Source: an uncultured Bacilli bacterium (GTDB lineage: Bacteria; Bacillota_I; Bacilli_A; RF39; UBA660). Taken from it: a DNA stretch of 37,457 bases. Under the pieces are notes generated by a model. It was given only the letters and a program-made list of their open reading frames with translations. It searched no databases and was not told where the DNA came from. The stretch lies in NCBI GenBank assembly GCA_934162285.1, contig CAKPHY010000014.1, positions 1-37,457 on the forward strand, in the 5' to 3' direction. Below are positions 7,004-15,240 of this stretch, one piece after another. Each line of letters begins with the position of its first letter. Position 1 is the first letter of the stretch. Both the position numbers and the translations under genes were made by a program.

Positions 7004-7897
7004 ATGAAAGTATATATGTTTCATTATGTAAATGGGGATCAATTTAATTATTATCATTTTGATAAAGATGATTTTGAAAAGATAATAATTAAATTACTAA
7101 ATAGTGGTAAAAAAATAATTTCTTTTAATGAATTTAAGCAAATGATAAAAAGCAATTATAGTGAAATTGATAATAGCGTATTATTAACATTCGATGATGG
7201 AACTAGAGATCATTATGACATAGTTTATCCTATATTAAAAAAGTATAATATATCGGGGCTATTCTTCTTATGTTCAAATATATTGGAACATAAAATTTTA
7301 GATGTTAATCTTATTCATCAAATAATTGCTAATGCACAATTTGAAGACTTGTTTTCTAATTTTGAAAAATTATTAATAGAAAATAATGTCACAAAAGATA
7401 ATTATGATATGTTGATAAGTACGAAATATGATGATAAAAAAATGTTATATTTTAAACAAATGTTACAATTTATTTTGCCAGATAATATTAAAAATGAAAT
7501 TTTAAATAAATTGGCTAGTATTTATGATGTTTCGTTAAATTTTGAAGATTATTATATGAATGTAGAGCAGATAAAAGAAATGAAAGAAAATGGTATGGAA
7601 TTTGGATTTCACACATCTACTCATAAACGATTAGAAAAGTTATCTTATGATGAACAATTTAAAGAAATTATTTTAAATATGAATTTATTAAGTAAGGAAA
7701 ATATAATAGATGACGATTCTGCATTTTCTTATCCATTTGGAAGTTATAATAGTAATACATTAAATATATTAAAAGAAAATGAAATTAAATATGCATTTGG
7801 TATTAATGACAAAAAATTTACATTCAAAGATAATTTATTAATTATACCAAGATATGATTGTAATGTATTAAAGGAGATATTAGATAATGGAAAATAA
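7004..7897 (+). CDS. Polysaccharide deacetylase family protein (CE4/NodB-like)
   Basis: 297 aa with the three NodB-type motifs in order: LTFDDGTRDH (metal and base Asp residues), GFHTSTHKRL (metal-binding His pair), and SYPFGSYN. No signal peptide or membrane segment, so it probably works in the cytoplasm on a sugar precursor or lipid-linked glycan rather than on the wall. A long insertion between motifs 1 and 2 (about residues 95-185) is lysine/asparagine-rich. It lies between neuA and neuB with a 2-nt gap before and an 11-nt overlap after, so it belongs to the sialic acid operon; removing an acyl group from the sugar or its acceptor is a reasonable but unproven role. Confidence 0.8.
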   Translation: MKVYMFHYVNGDQFNYYHFDKDDFEKIIIKLLNSGKKIISFNEFKQMIKSNYSEIDNSVLLTFDDGTRDHYDIVYPILKKYNISGLFFLCSNILEHKILDVNLIHQIIANAQFEDLFSNFEKLLIENNVTKDNYDMLISTKYDDKKMLYFKQMLQFILPDNIKNEILNKLASIYDVSLNFEDYYMNVEQIKEMKENGMEFGFHTSTHKRLEKLSYDEQFKEIILNMNLLSKENIIDDDSAFSYPFGSYNSNTLNILKENEIKYAFGINDKKFTFKDNLLIIPRYDCNVLKEILDNGK

Positions 7898-8930
7898 ATT
7901 TATAGAAATTGATGGTAGAAAAATAGGTGCTGATTATAATCCGTTGGTAATTGCTGAAATTGGAATAAACCATAATGGAAGTTTAGAAATTGCAAAAGAA
8001 ATGGTTGATTCAGCTCATAGAGCTGGGTGTGAAATCATAAAACACCAAACCCATATTGTGTGTGATGAAATGAGTCATGAAGCAAAAAGAGTAATCCCTG
8101 GCAATGCAGATATTTCAATTTATGAGATAATGGAAAATGCTTCATTATCTGAAGATGATGAAATAAAATTAAAAGAATATGTGGAAAGTAAGAATATGAT
8201 TTTTTTAAGTACACCATTTTCTAGGGCAGCAGCAGATAGATTGGAAAAAATGGGTGTAAAGGCATATAAGATTGGTTCAGGTGAATGTAATAATTATCCA
8301 CTAATTGAACATATTGCTAGATTTGGAAAACCAATGATTATTTCAACAGGTATGAATGATATTAAAAGTGTACGAAAAACTGTCGAAATTGTAGAAAAAT
8401 ATAACATACCATATATTTTAATGCATACTACCAATTTATATCCAACCCCAGCTCATTTAGTTAGATTGGGAGCGTTAGAAGAATTAAAAAATAATTTTCC
8501 AAATGCTATTATTGGGTTATCAGATCATACGTTGAATAATAATGCTTGTTTATCGGCTACAGCGTTAGGAGCGTGTGTATTAGAACGTCACTTTACAGAT
8601 ACAAAAGATCGAATTGGACCAGATATAGTTTGTTCAGCTGATGAGAAAGAATTAGAAGAATTAATAAAAGGAACTAAAGAAATCCATCAAATGTTAGGTG
8701 GTAATAAAACAGCTTTAAAAGAAGAACAAGTTACTATAGATTTTGCATTTGCGACAATTGTTACAATAAAATCGATTAAAAAAGGTGATAAATTTACAAA
8801 AGAAAATATTTGGGTTAAAAGACCTGGGAAAATAGGAATTAAAGCTGAAAAATATGAAGAATTATTGGGTAAAGTAGCTACTGTTGATATTCCGAATGAT
8901 ACACATATTTTAGAAGGAATGTTTGAATGA
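7887..8930 (+). CDS. neuB: NeuB, N-acetylneuraminate synthase
   Basis: 347 aa: an N-terminal TIM barrel with AEIGINHNGSLEIAKEM, VIPGNADISIYEIMENA, YKIGSGECNNYPLI and IGLSDHTLNN, then a C-terminal SAF/antifreeze-like domain from about residue 285 (IKKGDKFTKENIWVKRPG). The KHQTH block instead of KFQ and the VIPGNAD segment closely resemble what I recall of Neisseria meningitidis NeuB, arguing for true Neu5Ac synthesis (ManNAc plus phosphoenolpyruvate) rather than legionaminic or pseudaminic acid. It starts inside the preceding gene, and its TGA stop overlaps the neuC ATG (ATGA), showing translational coupling and TGA as a stop. Confidence 0.93.
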   Translation: MENKFIEIDGRKIGADYNPLVIAEIGINHNGSLEIAKEMVDSAHRAGCEIIKHQTHIVCDEMSHEAKRVIPGNADISIYEIMENASLSEDDEIKLKEYVESKNMIFLSTPFSRAAADRLEKMGVKAYKIGSGECNNYPLIEHIARFGKPMIISTGMNDIKSVRKTVEIVEKYNIPYILMHTTNLYPTPAHLVRLGALEELKNNFPNAIIGLSDHTLNNNACLSATALGACVLERHFTDTKDRIGPDIVCSADEKELEELIKGTKEIHQMLGGNKTALKEEQVTIDFAFATIVTIKSIKKGDKFTKENIWVKRPGKIGIKAEKYEELLGKVATVDIPNDTHILEGMFE

Positions 8931-10063
8931 AAAAAATAGTTTTTTTAACAGGTACTCGCGCAGATTATGGAAAAATAAAATCACTTTTAAAAGTGTTAAG
9001 TAATTCAAAAAAATTTGAGGTTTATATTTATGTAACAGGTATGCACATGCTATCGAAATATGGTAATACGTACATTGAAATTTTAAAAGATGGATTTACA
9101 AATGTGTATTTAGAAAAGAATATATTGGAAACAGACAAAATGGATATTGCTCTATCAGATTCGATTAAAAAATTTTCAAATTATATTGATATAGTTAAAC
9201 CTGATTTGATTGTTGTTCATGGTGATAGAATAGAAGCATTCGCCGGTGCAATTGTTGGCGCTTTTAATAATATAAGAATTGCACATATTGAGGGTGGTGA
9301 AATATCAGGTACGATAGATGAGTCAACGCGCCATGCTATTTCCAAATTCGCACAATTTCATTTTGTAGCAAATGAAGAAGCAAAAAATAGGTTGATTCAA
9401 ATGGGTGAAAATAGAAAAAATATTTATGTTATAGGTTCGCCTGATATTGATATTATGTTATCTGACGAATTGCCTACATTAGAGATGGTAAAAGAAAAAT
9501 ATGATATAAAATTTGATAAATATGCAATTGTTATGTATCATCCAGTTACTACCGAAATCAGTAAAATAGAAGAAAATGTAAATAATTTAGTATCGTTTTT
9601 AGAAAATTCAATAAAAAATTATATTATAATATATCCTAATAATGATTTAGGTTCTAATATTATATTAAATGCTTATAAAAAACTTGACCACAAAGAGAAT
9701 ATTAGAATATTTCCATCAATTAGATTTGAAATGTTTTTAACATTATTAAAAAATTGTGATTTTGTAATTGGTAATTCAAGTGCAGGAATAAGAGAATGTG
9801 GTGTATATGGAATTCCTGCTATAAATATTGGAACAAGACAAACTGGAAGATTTAATATATTTGAAAATAAAAACATAATTAATATCGAAAATACATTATT
9901 AGGAATTGACAAAATCCTACATGATATAGATAAATATAGAGTAAAATGCTTTTCCTTTGGCAAAGGGACAAGTTGTGAAAATTTTATAAAAATTTTAGAA
10001 ACTGAATCGTTTTGGAATATTGAGATTCAAAAGAAATTTAATGATTTAAACCGATTTGACTAA
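8927..10063 (+). CDS. neuC: NeuC, UDP-GlcNAc 2-epimerase (hydrolysing)
   Basis: 378 aa, the normal length. Opens with VFLTGTRADYGKIKSLLKVL; later VHGDRIEAFAGAIVGAF, HIEGGEISGTIDESTRHAISK (the GG-E-G-D/S-R-H core) and FVIGNSSAGIRECGVYG, all typical of the hydrolysing epimerases that turn UDP-GlcNAc into ManNAc. With NeuB and NeuA it completes the route to CMP-Neu5Ac. Start overlaps the neuB stop by 4 nt. Homologues of the same family act on UDP-diNAcBac for legionaminic acid, so the exact substrate rests on the type of NeuB. Confidence 0.9.
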   Translation: MKKIVFLTGTRADYGKIKSLLKVLSNSKKFEVYIYVTGMHMLSKYGNTYIEILKDGFTNVYLEKNILETDKMDIALSDSIKKFSNYIDIVKPDLIVVHGDRIEAFAGAIVGAFNNIRIAHIEGGEISGTIDESTRHAISKFAQFHFVANEEAKNRLIQMGENRKNIYVIGSPDIDIMLSDELPTLEMVKEKYDIKFDKYAIVMYHPVTTEISKIEENVNNLVSFLENSIKNYIIIYPNNDLGSNIILNAYKKLDHKENIRIFPSIRFEMFLTLLKNCDFVIGNSSAGIRECGVYGIPAINIGTRQTGRFNIFENKNIINIENTLLGIDKILHDIDKYRVKCFSFGKGTSCENFIKILETESFWNIEIQKKFNDLNRFD

Positions 10064-10108
10064 TTATATAATTTGCATTAAAATATAACGCAATAAGGGG
10101 GGATTTTT

Positions 10109-10621
10109 ATGTTGTGTTTAGGAATATTATGGAATTCTGTTCAGGAATATAAAGATATGGCTATAGAAGATATTCAAAAATATGGTTCATTAATAGGTAC
10201 ATTCGATATGCCTTTAGAAGAAAATTATGAAGCATTTGTCAGAGATATATATGCACAGGATGAAATAGCAACTTGGAAAGTTGATAAAAAAGTGGAAACA
10301 ATGTTTAATTCTAGTGATGTTAGAACTGTAACAGTAGTTTTTATTGAAGTTGATTTAACAGATCAATTTTATCACGGTGGTAAAAATAAAATGGTTTATA
10401 CTAATTTAGAGAACTTAAAAACTGGGATTAGGGATAAATATGGAAAAATGATAAAGGATTATTTCTTTGATAATGTTTTTCACATGACAGATGATGAACT
10501 AGAATTAAAAGCTGATTTGACAGTTGTATCTAATTATTTAAAAAACATGAGTATGCAAAGTTCAAATAATGGAATTCAATTAATAAAAAGAATTAATAAT
10601 ACACAAAAAAATAATGATTAA
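10109..10621 (+). CDS. Unrecognised 170-aa protein after sialic acid genes
   Basis: Not recognised. Soluble, mixed alpha/beta-looking protein without signal peptide. Visible blocks: YGSLIGTFDMPLEENYEAFV near the start, a central VVFIEVDLTDQFYHG, and a C-terminal IRDKYGKMIKDYFFDNVFHM followed by an acidic TDDELELK stretch. It begins 45 nt after neuC with a strong AAGGGGGG RBS and on the same strand, so it is probably the last gene of the sialic acid transcript, which ends in the hairpin that follows. A role in the same glycan is suggested by position only. Confidence 0.7.
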   Translation: MLCLGILWNSVQEYKDMAIEDIQKYGSLIGTFDMPLEENYEAFVRDIYAQDEIATWKVDKKVETMFNSSDVRTVTVVFIEVDLTDQFYHGGKNKMVYTNLENLKTGIRDKYGKMIKDYFFDNVFHMTDDELELKADLTVVSNYLKNMSMQSSNNGIQLIKRINNTQKNND

Positions 10622-10640
10622 TTTTAATCATTATTTTTTA
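10605..10640. terminator. Bidirectional terminator
   Basis: ATAATGATTA (10611-10620), loop ATTT, TAATCATTAT (10625-10634), with A-run before and T-run after. It serves both the unknown 170-aa gene and the convergent helD gene. Confidence 0.85.
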
Positions 10641-12765
10641 ATGCCTTGTTAAGATTATCGCTATAAATAATAGTTAATTCATGTAGTGGTCTTGTCATAG
10701 AAACATAAAGTAATTTCATATCTGTTTGGTTGGAAGAACTAAAAATACTTTCGTTTGCATCACTAATAATAACAACATCAAATTCAAGTCCTTTTGATAA
10801 GTGACTTGGTATAGTACAAATGCCACCTAAATATTGAGTGTTGGAATTATCAATATTTGTAACATTAATTTTTCTATCAAATAACTCTTGATATATTGAA
10901 TTACTTTCATTGATAGTTTTACTTATAATAGCAATAGATTTATAATTATTTTTTAATGCTTTATTTATTTCACTAATTATGATATTTATTTTATCGTTAG
11001 ATTTAATATAATTGACTTGTTTTCCATGTCGAATAACAGGCGTTGCTGTATTTAAATTTAACATATTTGTAATATTATTGGCTTCTTCCATTATTTCTAC
11101 AGTTGTTCTATAACTTTTTTCTAATGTTAAAATATCAGCGTTGTTTTCGAAAATAATATTTTGGACAGAATTCCAACTATCAATACTTTTGTATGAGTAT
11201 ATTGACTGTGCTAAATCTCCATAAATACTAAAATAACTATTATTAAATATGCATTTTAAAATATAAAAATTGAAATCGCCATAATCTTGTGCTTCATCAA
11301 TTACAATTTGGTTTATATTGCTATATTGCATAGAACCACATATTTTGTATTTGATGTACATAAGGGCAGGCAAATCTTCTACATCTATTAGATTTTGTTT
11401 GATTATATTTAAAGTGTATTCTTTTATTTTAATAGTAATATTGTTATTATCACTATATAAATCATAGTTAGCTATGAAATTTTTATATAAATTAATAACA
11501 CTTAAATTATTATTAGTAAAGTATTTTTTCAGAGATTGTCTACAACCATTCATTAGTTCTTTTTTTATTTCTTCGCGAGTTTTAGCTAATTTACTTATTT
11601 CATTTTTGTTGTTTGTTTCATCTGATAATTTATTAATAAATTCAGTTAATTTAATCATTAAATTATCATATTTTAATTCTATTTGTTTTGACAATAATAA
11701 AATACAACGTTCGACACGAGAATTAATATTGCTAAAAGAATTATTAGAACTTACTTCTTTATATGTATTCATAATTTCATTTCTTGTTAAAATTTTAAAA
11801 TTTTTGATATAAAAATCTTTGTTTGGTATTATTGAAAAGTTTATATCATACATAAATTTATCTAATTGATCTTTATAAATTAATGAATATTTAAGTTTGT
11901 CGATAGTTGAATCCTTTGAATCGTTGATATAATTAATTAATTTATAATCAGAATCATTTAATATAAAATTTTCTGAAATATATTTTTTTGCTAGCTCGAT
12001 GAAATCATATTGATAAACACCATTAACATCTAAATCAGGTAACACTGACGATATATAGTTAATAAAAAATTTATTGGGACCAATTATCATGTATTGATTC
12101 GCATTAATATTATCTTTGTGATTATATACTAAATAGGCAATTCTATGAAGTGCAACAGTTGTTTTACCTGAACCAGCCACGCCTTGAATGATTAAGTTTT
12201 TTTCAAAGTCTTTTCTAATTATACTATTTTGTTCACTTTGGATTGAAGAAACAATATTTTTTAAACGATTATCAACATTGACATCTAAATAGGGTTTTAG
12301 TAATTCATCATTTGCGACTGTATCAACATTAGTAAATGATTTTAATATACCGTTTTCTATATCATATTGTCTTTTGATTTTTAAGGTACCATTAATTATA
12401 CCATCAGGAGCATTATATGAAGCATTTCCAACATTTGAATCATAATATAAACTTGAAATTGGTGCTCTCCAATCAACAGTAATTATATTGTTATCGTAGT
12501 CAGTAACTCCTACCTTACCTATATAACAAATATCTTCTTTGTTATGTTCATCAGCAAAATCGATTCTAGCAAAATAAGGTTTGTTAATATTTGTTTTTAA
12601 ATTATTTAATTTCATTTTTGTTGTAAAAATAGCATTATCTAGAAACTCTGGATTAGATCCAGATAATGATGGAAGTGAATTAAGAGAAAGTTCGGTATCT
12701 TCAATTACTTCCTGATATAGTTTTATAGTATTATTTAAATGTTCTTTTTCAAATTCAAAATCCAT
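10624..12765 (-). CDS. helD: HelD, RNA polymerase recycling helicase
   Basis: 713 aa UvrD/Rep-like superfamily 1 ATPase. The HelD mark is the N-terminal coiled coil (about 1-65) followed by PYFARIDFADE, CYIGKVGV and VDWRAPISSLYYD, which precede Walker A, IIQGVAGSGKTTVALHRIAY (about residue 195). The Walker B region is IVIDEAQDYG, with SYRTTVEIMEEA and VIISDANESIF as later helicase motifs. In Gram-positive bacteria HelD binds stalled RNA polymerase and releases it from DNA or RNA. Weak RBS (AAAGAG). Convergent with the sialic acid genes and downstream of a NUDIX gene. Confidence 0.88.
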   Translation of the reverse strand: MDFEFEKEHLNNTIKLYQEVIEDTELSLNSLPSLSGSNPEFLDNAIFTTKMKLNNLKTNINKPYFARIDFADEHNKEDICYIGKVGVTDYDNNIITVDWRAPISSLYYDSNVGNASYNAPDGIINGTLKIKRQYDIENGILKSFTNVDTVANDELLKPYLDVNVDNRLKNIVSSIQSEQNSIIRKDFEKNLIIQGVAGSGKTTVALHRIAYLVYNHKDNINANQYMIIGPNKFFINYISSVLPDLDVNGVYQYDFIELAKKYISENFILNDSDYKLINYINDSKDSTIDKLKYSLIYKDQLDKFMYDINFSIIPNKDFYIKNFKILTRNEIMNTYKEVSSNNSFSNINSRVERCILLLSKQIELKYDNLMIKLTEFINKLSDETNNKNEISKLAKTREEIKKELMNGCRQSLKKYFTNNNLSVINLYKNFIANYDLYSDNNNITIKIKEYTLNIIKQNLIDVEDLPALMYIKYKICGSMQYSNINQIVIDEAQDYGDFNFYILKCIFNNSYFSIYGDLAQSIYSYKSIDSWNSVQNIIFENNADILTLEKSYRTTVEIMEEANNITNMLNLNTATPVIRHGKQVNYIKSNDKINIIISEINKALKNNYKSIAIISKTINESNSIYQELFDRKINVTNIDNSNTQYLGGICTIPSHLSKGLEFDVVIISDANESIFSSSNQTDMKLLYVSMTRPLHELTIIYSDNLNKALKNND

Positions 12766-12786
12766 TTTATTATCTCTTTTCTCAAA

Positions 12787-12818
12787 AAAAAAGAATTTAA
12801 AGATATATTTATTCTTTT
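12787..12818 (-). terminator. Weak terminator between NUDIX gene and helD
   Basis: On the minus strand AAAGAAT (12817-12811) pairs with ATTCTTT (12796-12790), followed by a long T-run. The stem overlaps the end of the NUDIX gene and precedes helD. Confidence 0.5.
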
Positions 12819-13315
12819 ATCATATCCATATATATCAAGAACATATTTAAACTAGGACCAATAGTTGGAACAAATTCTTTATCTTCGATAATCTTTTTTA
12901 ATTCATCAATTGTAACATATTTTACTTCACTGACTTCATCTTCTTGCATTTGTATGTCATTTAGGTCTATGTCTTGTTCTATGTGCCAAACATCAACATA
13001 ATCATATTTTCTTTTTATGCTACCTATTAATTCAGCTTTGTCCATGTTTGGTTTAACACCTAGTTCTTCTTCAAATTCTCTGGCACAAGTCATTTCGCTT
13101 GTTTCACCAGTAGAAGCAGCTCCACCTGTTTCATTCCACATATTTGGGAACATTTTTTTATTGGCTGATCTTCTTTGAATCAATAATTCGCCTTTACTAT
13201 TTGTAATCCAAATATGTATTGATAAACGATATTCGCCTAATTCAGGTTTAGTACTTCTTTCGACTGTTTTACCTGTTTTATTCTTTTTCCCATCATAAAT
13301 ATCTACTATTTCCAT
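12809..13315 (-). CDS. NUDIX hydrolase (isopentenyl-diphosphate isomerase-like)
   Basis: 168 aa NUDIX protein. The box GGAASTGETSEMTCAREFEE with the following EELGV matches GX5EX7REUXEEXGU. The N-terminal VDIYDGKKNKTGKTVERS and RLSIHIWITNSKGELLIQRR are typical of the group that includes type I isopentenyl-diphosphate isomerase and YfcD-like hydrolases. Substrate not readable from sequence. Minus strand, with an extended -10 promoter (rc of 13340-13345), divergent from the radical SAM gene. Confidence 0.85.
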   Translation of the reverse strand: MEIVDIYDGKKNKTGKTVERSTKPELGEYRLSIHIWITNSKGELLIQRRSANKKMFPNMWNETGGAASTGETSEMTCAREFEEELGVKPNMDKAELIGSIKRKYDYVDVWHIEQDIDLNDIQMQEDEVSEVKYVTIDELKKIIEDKEFVPTIGPSLNMFLIYMDMIKE

Positions 13316-13339
13316 ATATAACCAACCTTTCTATCCATT

Positions 13340-13345
13340 ATTATA
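13340..13345 (-). promoter_or_regulatory. Extended -10 of the NUDIX gene
   Basis: On the minus strand TATGGTATAAT gives a TGn-TATAAT extended -10 about 25 nt before the NUDIX start. The -35 is weak. Confidence 0.55.
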
Positions 13346-13403
13346 CCATAATTTTTATTATTTGAAACTTTCTGGCATCATATTTAAATAAAATATAGAA
13401 ATA

Positions 13404-13412
13404 TGTTATAAT
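13404..13412 (+). promoter_or_regulatory. Extended -10 of the radical SAM gene
   Basis: TGTTATAAT forms an extended -10 (TG at 13404-13405 and TATAAT at 13407-13412), about 28 nt before the ATG at 13441; the -35 is poor. Forms a divergent promoter pair with the NUDIX gene. Confidence 0.6.
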
Positions 13413-13440
13413 ATTCTTGTTACTAGTTAGGGGTATTGTT

Positions 13441-14484
13441 ATGAGTTGTAATAAATTAAAAAATCGAATTAATGATGTAGTTAATGCTAGTATATATAGT
13501 GAAAATCCAGATTTTCCAAAAAAAGGTATGCTAATTGAAATTACTAATTTATGTAATGATGCATGTATATTTTGTTTTAATAAGAATATGGCGAGAGAAA
13601 AGGGGTTCATTGATCCAAAATTAGTAGATAAGGTTTTAAAGGAAGCTTATGAACTAGGGATGAGAGAAGTTGGGTTTTATACTACTGGAGAACCTTTATT
13701 GAATAAAAATTTAGAAGATTATATATATAAGGCAAAAACTATTGGGTATCAATATGTATATATAACTACTAATGGTGTATTAGCAGATATTAGTAGAATG
13801 AAAAATTTAATAGAAAACGGTTTAGATAGTATTAAATTTTCAATTAATGCTATTAATAGTGATGAATATAGATTTATTCATGGTAAAAGTGATTTTGACA
13901 AAGTTATTACAAATTTAAAAGAATTATATAATTACCGATTGAAAAATAATATTTCAATTAATATATTTGTATCTTATATTAAGACAAAATATACTGATAA
14001 AAGTATAGAAGAAATAAAAGAATTTTTTAATAATATTTGTGATGAAGTAGTTATAATGAATGTAGAAAATCAGGGTGGATTGCAACCAGAAATTAATGAT
14101 TTACTTTTATCTGAATCTGATGTGGAATTAGATACAACAAAAAAAATGCCTTGTTCATATCCATTTAAATCTGTAATTGTAACACGAGAGGGCTATTTAA
14201 CTGCGTGTTGTTTAGATTTTCAAAATTATTTGGCTTATGCTGATTTAAATAAAAAATCGTTAAAAGAAGCATGGAATAACGAGGTTATTAGAAAACTAAG
14301 GAGAGAACAATTAGAATCGAATCCATCTAATACAATATGTTCTAATTGTGTTTATAATTCAAATATTCAGCCAACACCATTGGTAAAAGAATTTTCAAGT
14401 GAATTTAAATATAGTAATTCTTTTAATAGAGAGTGTTTAATTAAGAGAATCAATGAATATTTAAGTAAAAATAGAAAATATTAA
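13441..14484 (+). CDS. Radical SAM/SPASM domain protein
   Basis: 347 aa. The radical SAM cluster motif CNDACIFC (CX3CX2C) is near residue 43, followed by TTGEPLLNKN (GEP-type SAM contact). The C-terminal third has SPASM-type cysteines: MPCSYPF, ACCLDFQ, and CSNCVY, enough for auxiliary Fe-S clusters. Such proteins usually modify peptides or proteins, but no precursor peptide is visible within 1 kb. ATG 13441 follows AGGGGTATT; the longer frame start at 13417 lies upstream of that site. Terminated by the hairpin at 14635. Substrate unknown. Confidence 0.85.
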   Translation: MSCNKLKNRINDVVNASIYSENPDFPKKGMLIEITNLCNDACIFCFNKNMAREKGFIDPKLVDKVLKEAYELGMREVGFYTTGEPLLNKNLEDYIYKAKTIGYQYVYITTNGVLADISRMKNLIENGLDSIKFSINAINSDEYRFIHGKSDFDKVITNLKELYNYRLKNNISINIFVSYIKTKYTDKSIEEIKEFFNNICDEVVIMNVENQGGLQPEINDLLLSESDVELDTTKKMPCSYPFKSVIVTREGYLTACCLDFQNYLAYADLNKKSLKEAWNNEVIRKLRREQLESNPSNTICSNCVYNSNIQPTPLVKEFSSEFKYSNSFNRECLIKRINEYLSKNRKY

Positions 14485-14634
14485 TTTTTTCTATAACATC
14501 TTGCCTTTACTACAAAATTATTACAGTTATTAAATAACAGAAAAACATAAAACATGCTCTCATGATTGACAACAAAGTTATATGATTTAATTAATTTAGT
14601 ATTTTAAATAGTAAATAATTGAATTTAATAAAAT
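14485..14634. other. AT-rich spacer, nothing identified
   Basis: No coding frame, tRNA or repeat could be supported here between the radical SAM gene and its likely terminator. Confidence 0.5.
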
Positions 14635-14684
14635 ACTCCCAGAATTTATATAAGCATTAATTTATATAGTTCTAGGAGTTTTTT
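14635..14684 (+). terminator. Terminator upstream of NUDIX leader
   Basis: ACTCC (14635-14639) and an A/T-rich extension pair with TTATATA..GGAGT (ending 14679), then a run of T. A long interrupted stem. Confidence 0.75.
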
Positions 14685-14694
14685 GTAAAATCTA

Positions 14695-14722
14695 TTGAAT
14701 TAAAAAAATAATTTGGTATAAT
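14695..14722 (+). promoter_or_regulatory. Promoter of the second plus-strand NUDIX gene
   Basis: TTGAAT (14695-14700), 16-nt spacer ending in TGG, TATAAT (14717-14722). Confidence 0.75.
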
Positions 14723-14728
14723 GAAATT

Positions 14729-14810
14729 ACAGTTGATTTATGGGGCTTCTTTATAGGCGTTTTTTTCTTAATTAACAAGTTAGAATAAATCAGGTAAAAC
14801 CTGATTTTTT
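14729..14810 (+). promoter_or_regulatory. Candidate attenuator/riboswitch leader
   Basis: Between the promoter and the NUDIX start lies a strong terminator: AAATCAGGT (14787-14795), loop AAA, ACCTGATTT (14799-14807), T-run. An upstream segment TGATTTAT (14734-14741) is perfectly complementary to ATAAATCA (14785-14792), which contains the first part of the terminator stem, so it could form the competing antiterminator. The roughly 45 nt between contain GGGGCTTC and TAGGCG. I do not recognise a known riboswitch class. Confidence 0.5.
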
Positions 14811-14827
14811 ATTTTAAAGGAGAATAT

Positions 14828-15226
14828 ATGCAAAAAAGTGGTGGCATTGTTTTAAGCAAAGATTTTAAAAAGATAGCAATTGTTGTTCGAAATGAAAACG
14901 AATATTCATTTCCTAAAGGTCATTTGGAAAAAGGGGAAACTCTAGTAGAATGTGCTAAAAGGGAAGTTTTAGAAGAAACAGCATATGATGTTAAACTTTT
15001 AAAGGAAGATTCAATAGGTAGTTATGAGTATGATAATAAAGAGGGTCATATAATAACTTATATGTATTTATTTCAATCTGAAAATCCAACTAAAAAAATT
15101 ATAAAAGAAGAAGATCGTGAAAAAATGATATGGGTACCATTTGAAGAAGTCGAAGATATTCTTTCTTATCAAAATTTAAAAGATTTTTGGAATTCAATAA
15201 AAAATAATATTAAAAGACTTTACTAA
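14828..15226 (+). CDS. NUDIX hydrolase (Ap4A-hydrolase-like)
   Basis: 132 aa, minimal NUDIX fold. Opens MQKSGGIVLSKDFKKIAIVV and has the NUDIX box GHLEKGETLVECAKREVLEE continuing ETAYDV. FPKGHLEKGE is typical of diadenosine-polyphosphate hydrolase-like members, so a role in clearing dinucleotide polyphosphates is possible. Strong RBS AAAGGAG. The gene has a long leader with a terminator, suggesting it is controlled by a signal that overrides attenuation. It ends against the convergent GroEL-like gene with a shared hairpin. Confidence 0.85.
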   Translation: MQKSGGIVLSKDFKKIAIVVRNENEYSFPKGHLEKGETLVECAKREVLEETAYDVKLLKEDSIGSYEYDNKEGHIITYMYLFQSENPTKKIIKEEDREKMIWVPFEEVEDILSYQNLKDFWNSIKNNIKRLY

Positions 15227-15240
15227 TTGTAAAGCCTTTT
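15212..15240. terminator. Shared terminator, NUDIX and GroEL-like genes
   Basis: AAAAGACTTTAC (15212-15223) pairs with GTAAAGCCTTTT (15229-15240) with one mismatch around TAATT. A-rich and T-rich flanks allow use in both directions. Confidence 0.75.

Noticed and set aside
11474..11812. Plus-strand open frame inside helD.
   Set aside because: Shadow of the helD coding strand with no RBS or family signal.
13341..13610. Minus-strand frame over the start of the radical SAM gene.
   Set aside because: Overlaps a well-supported gene and its promoter; no RBS.
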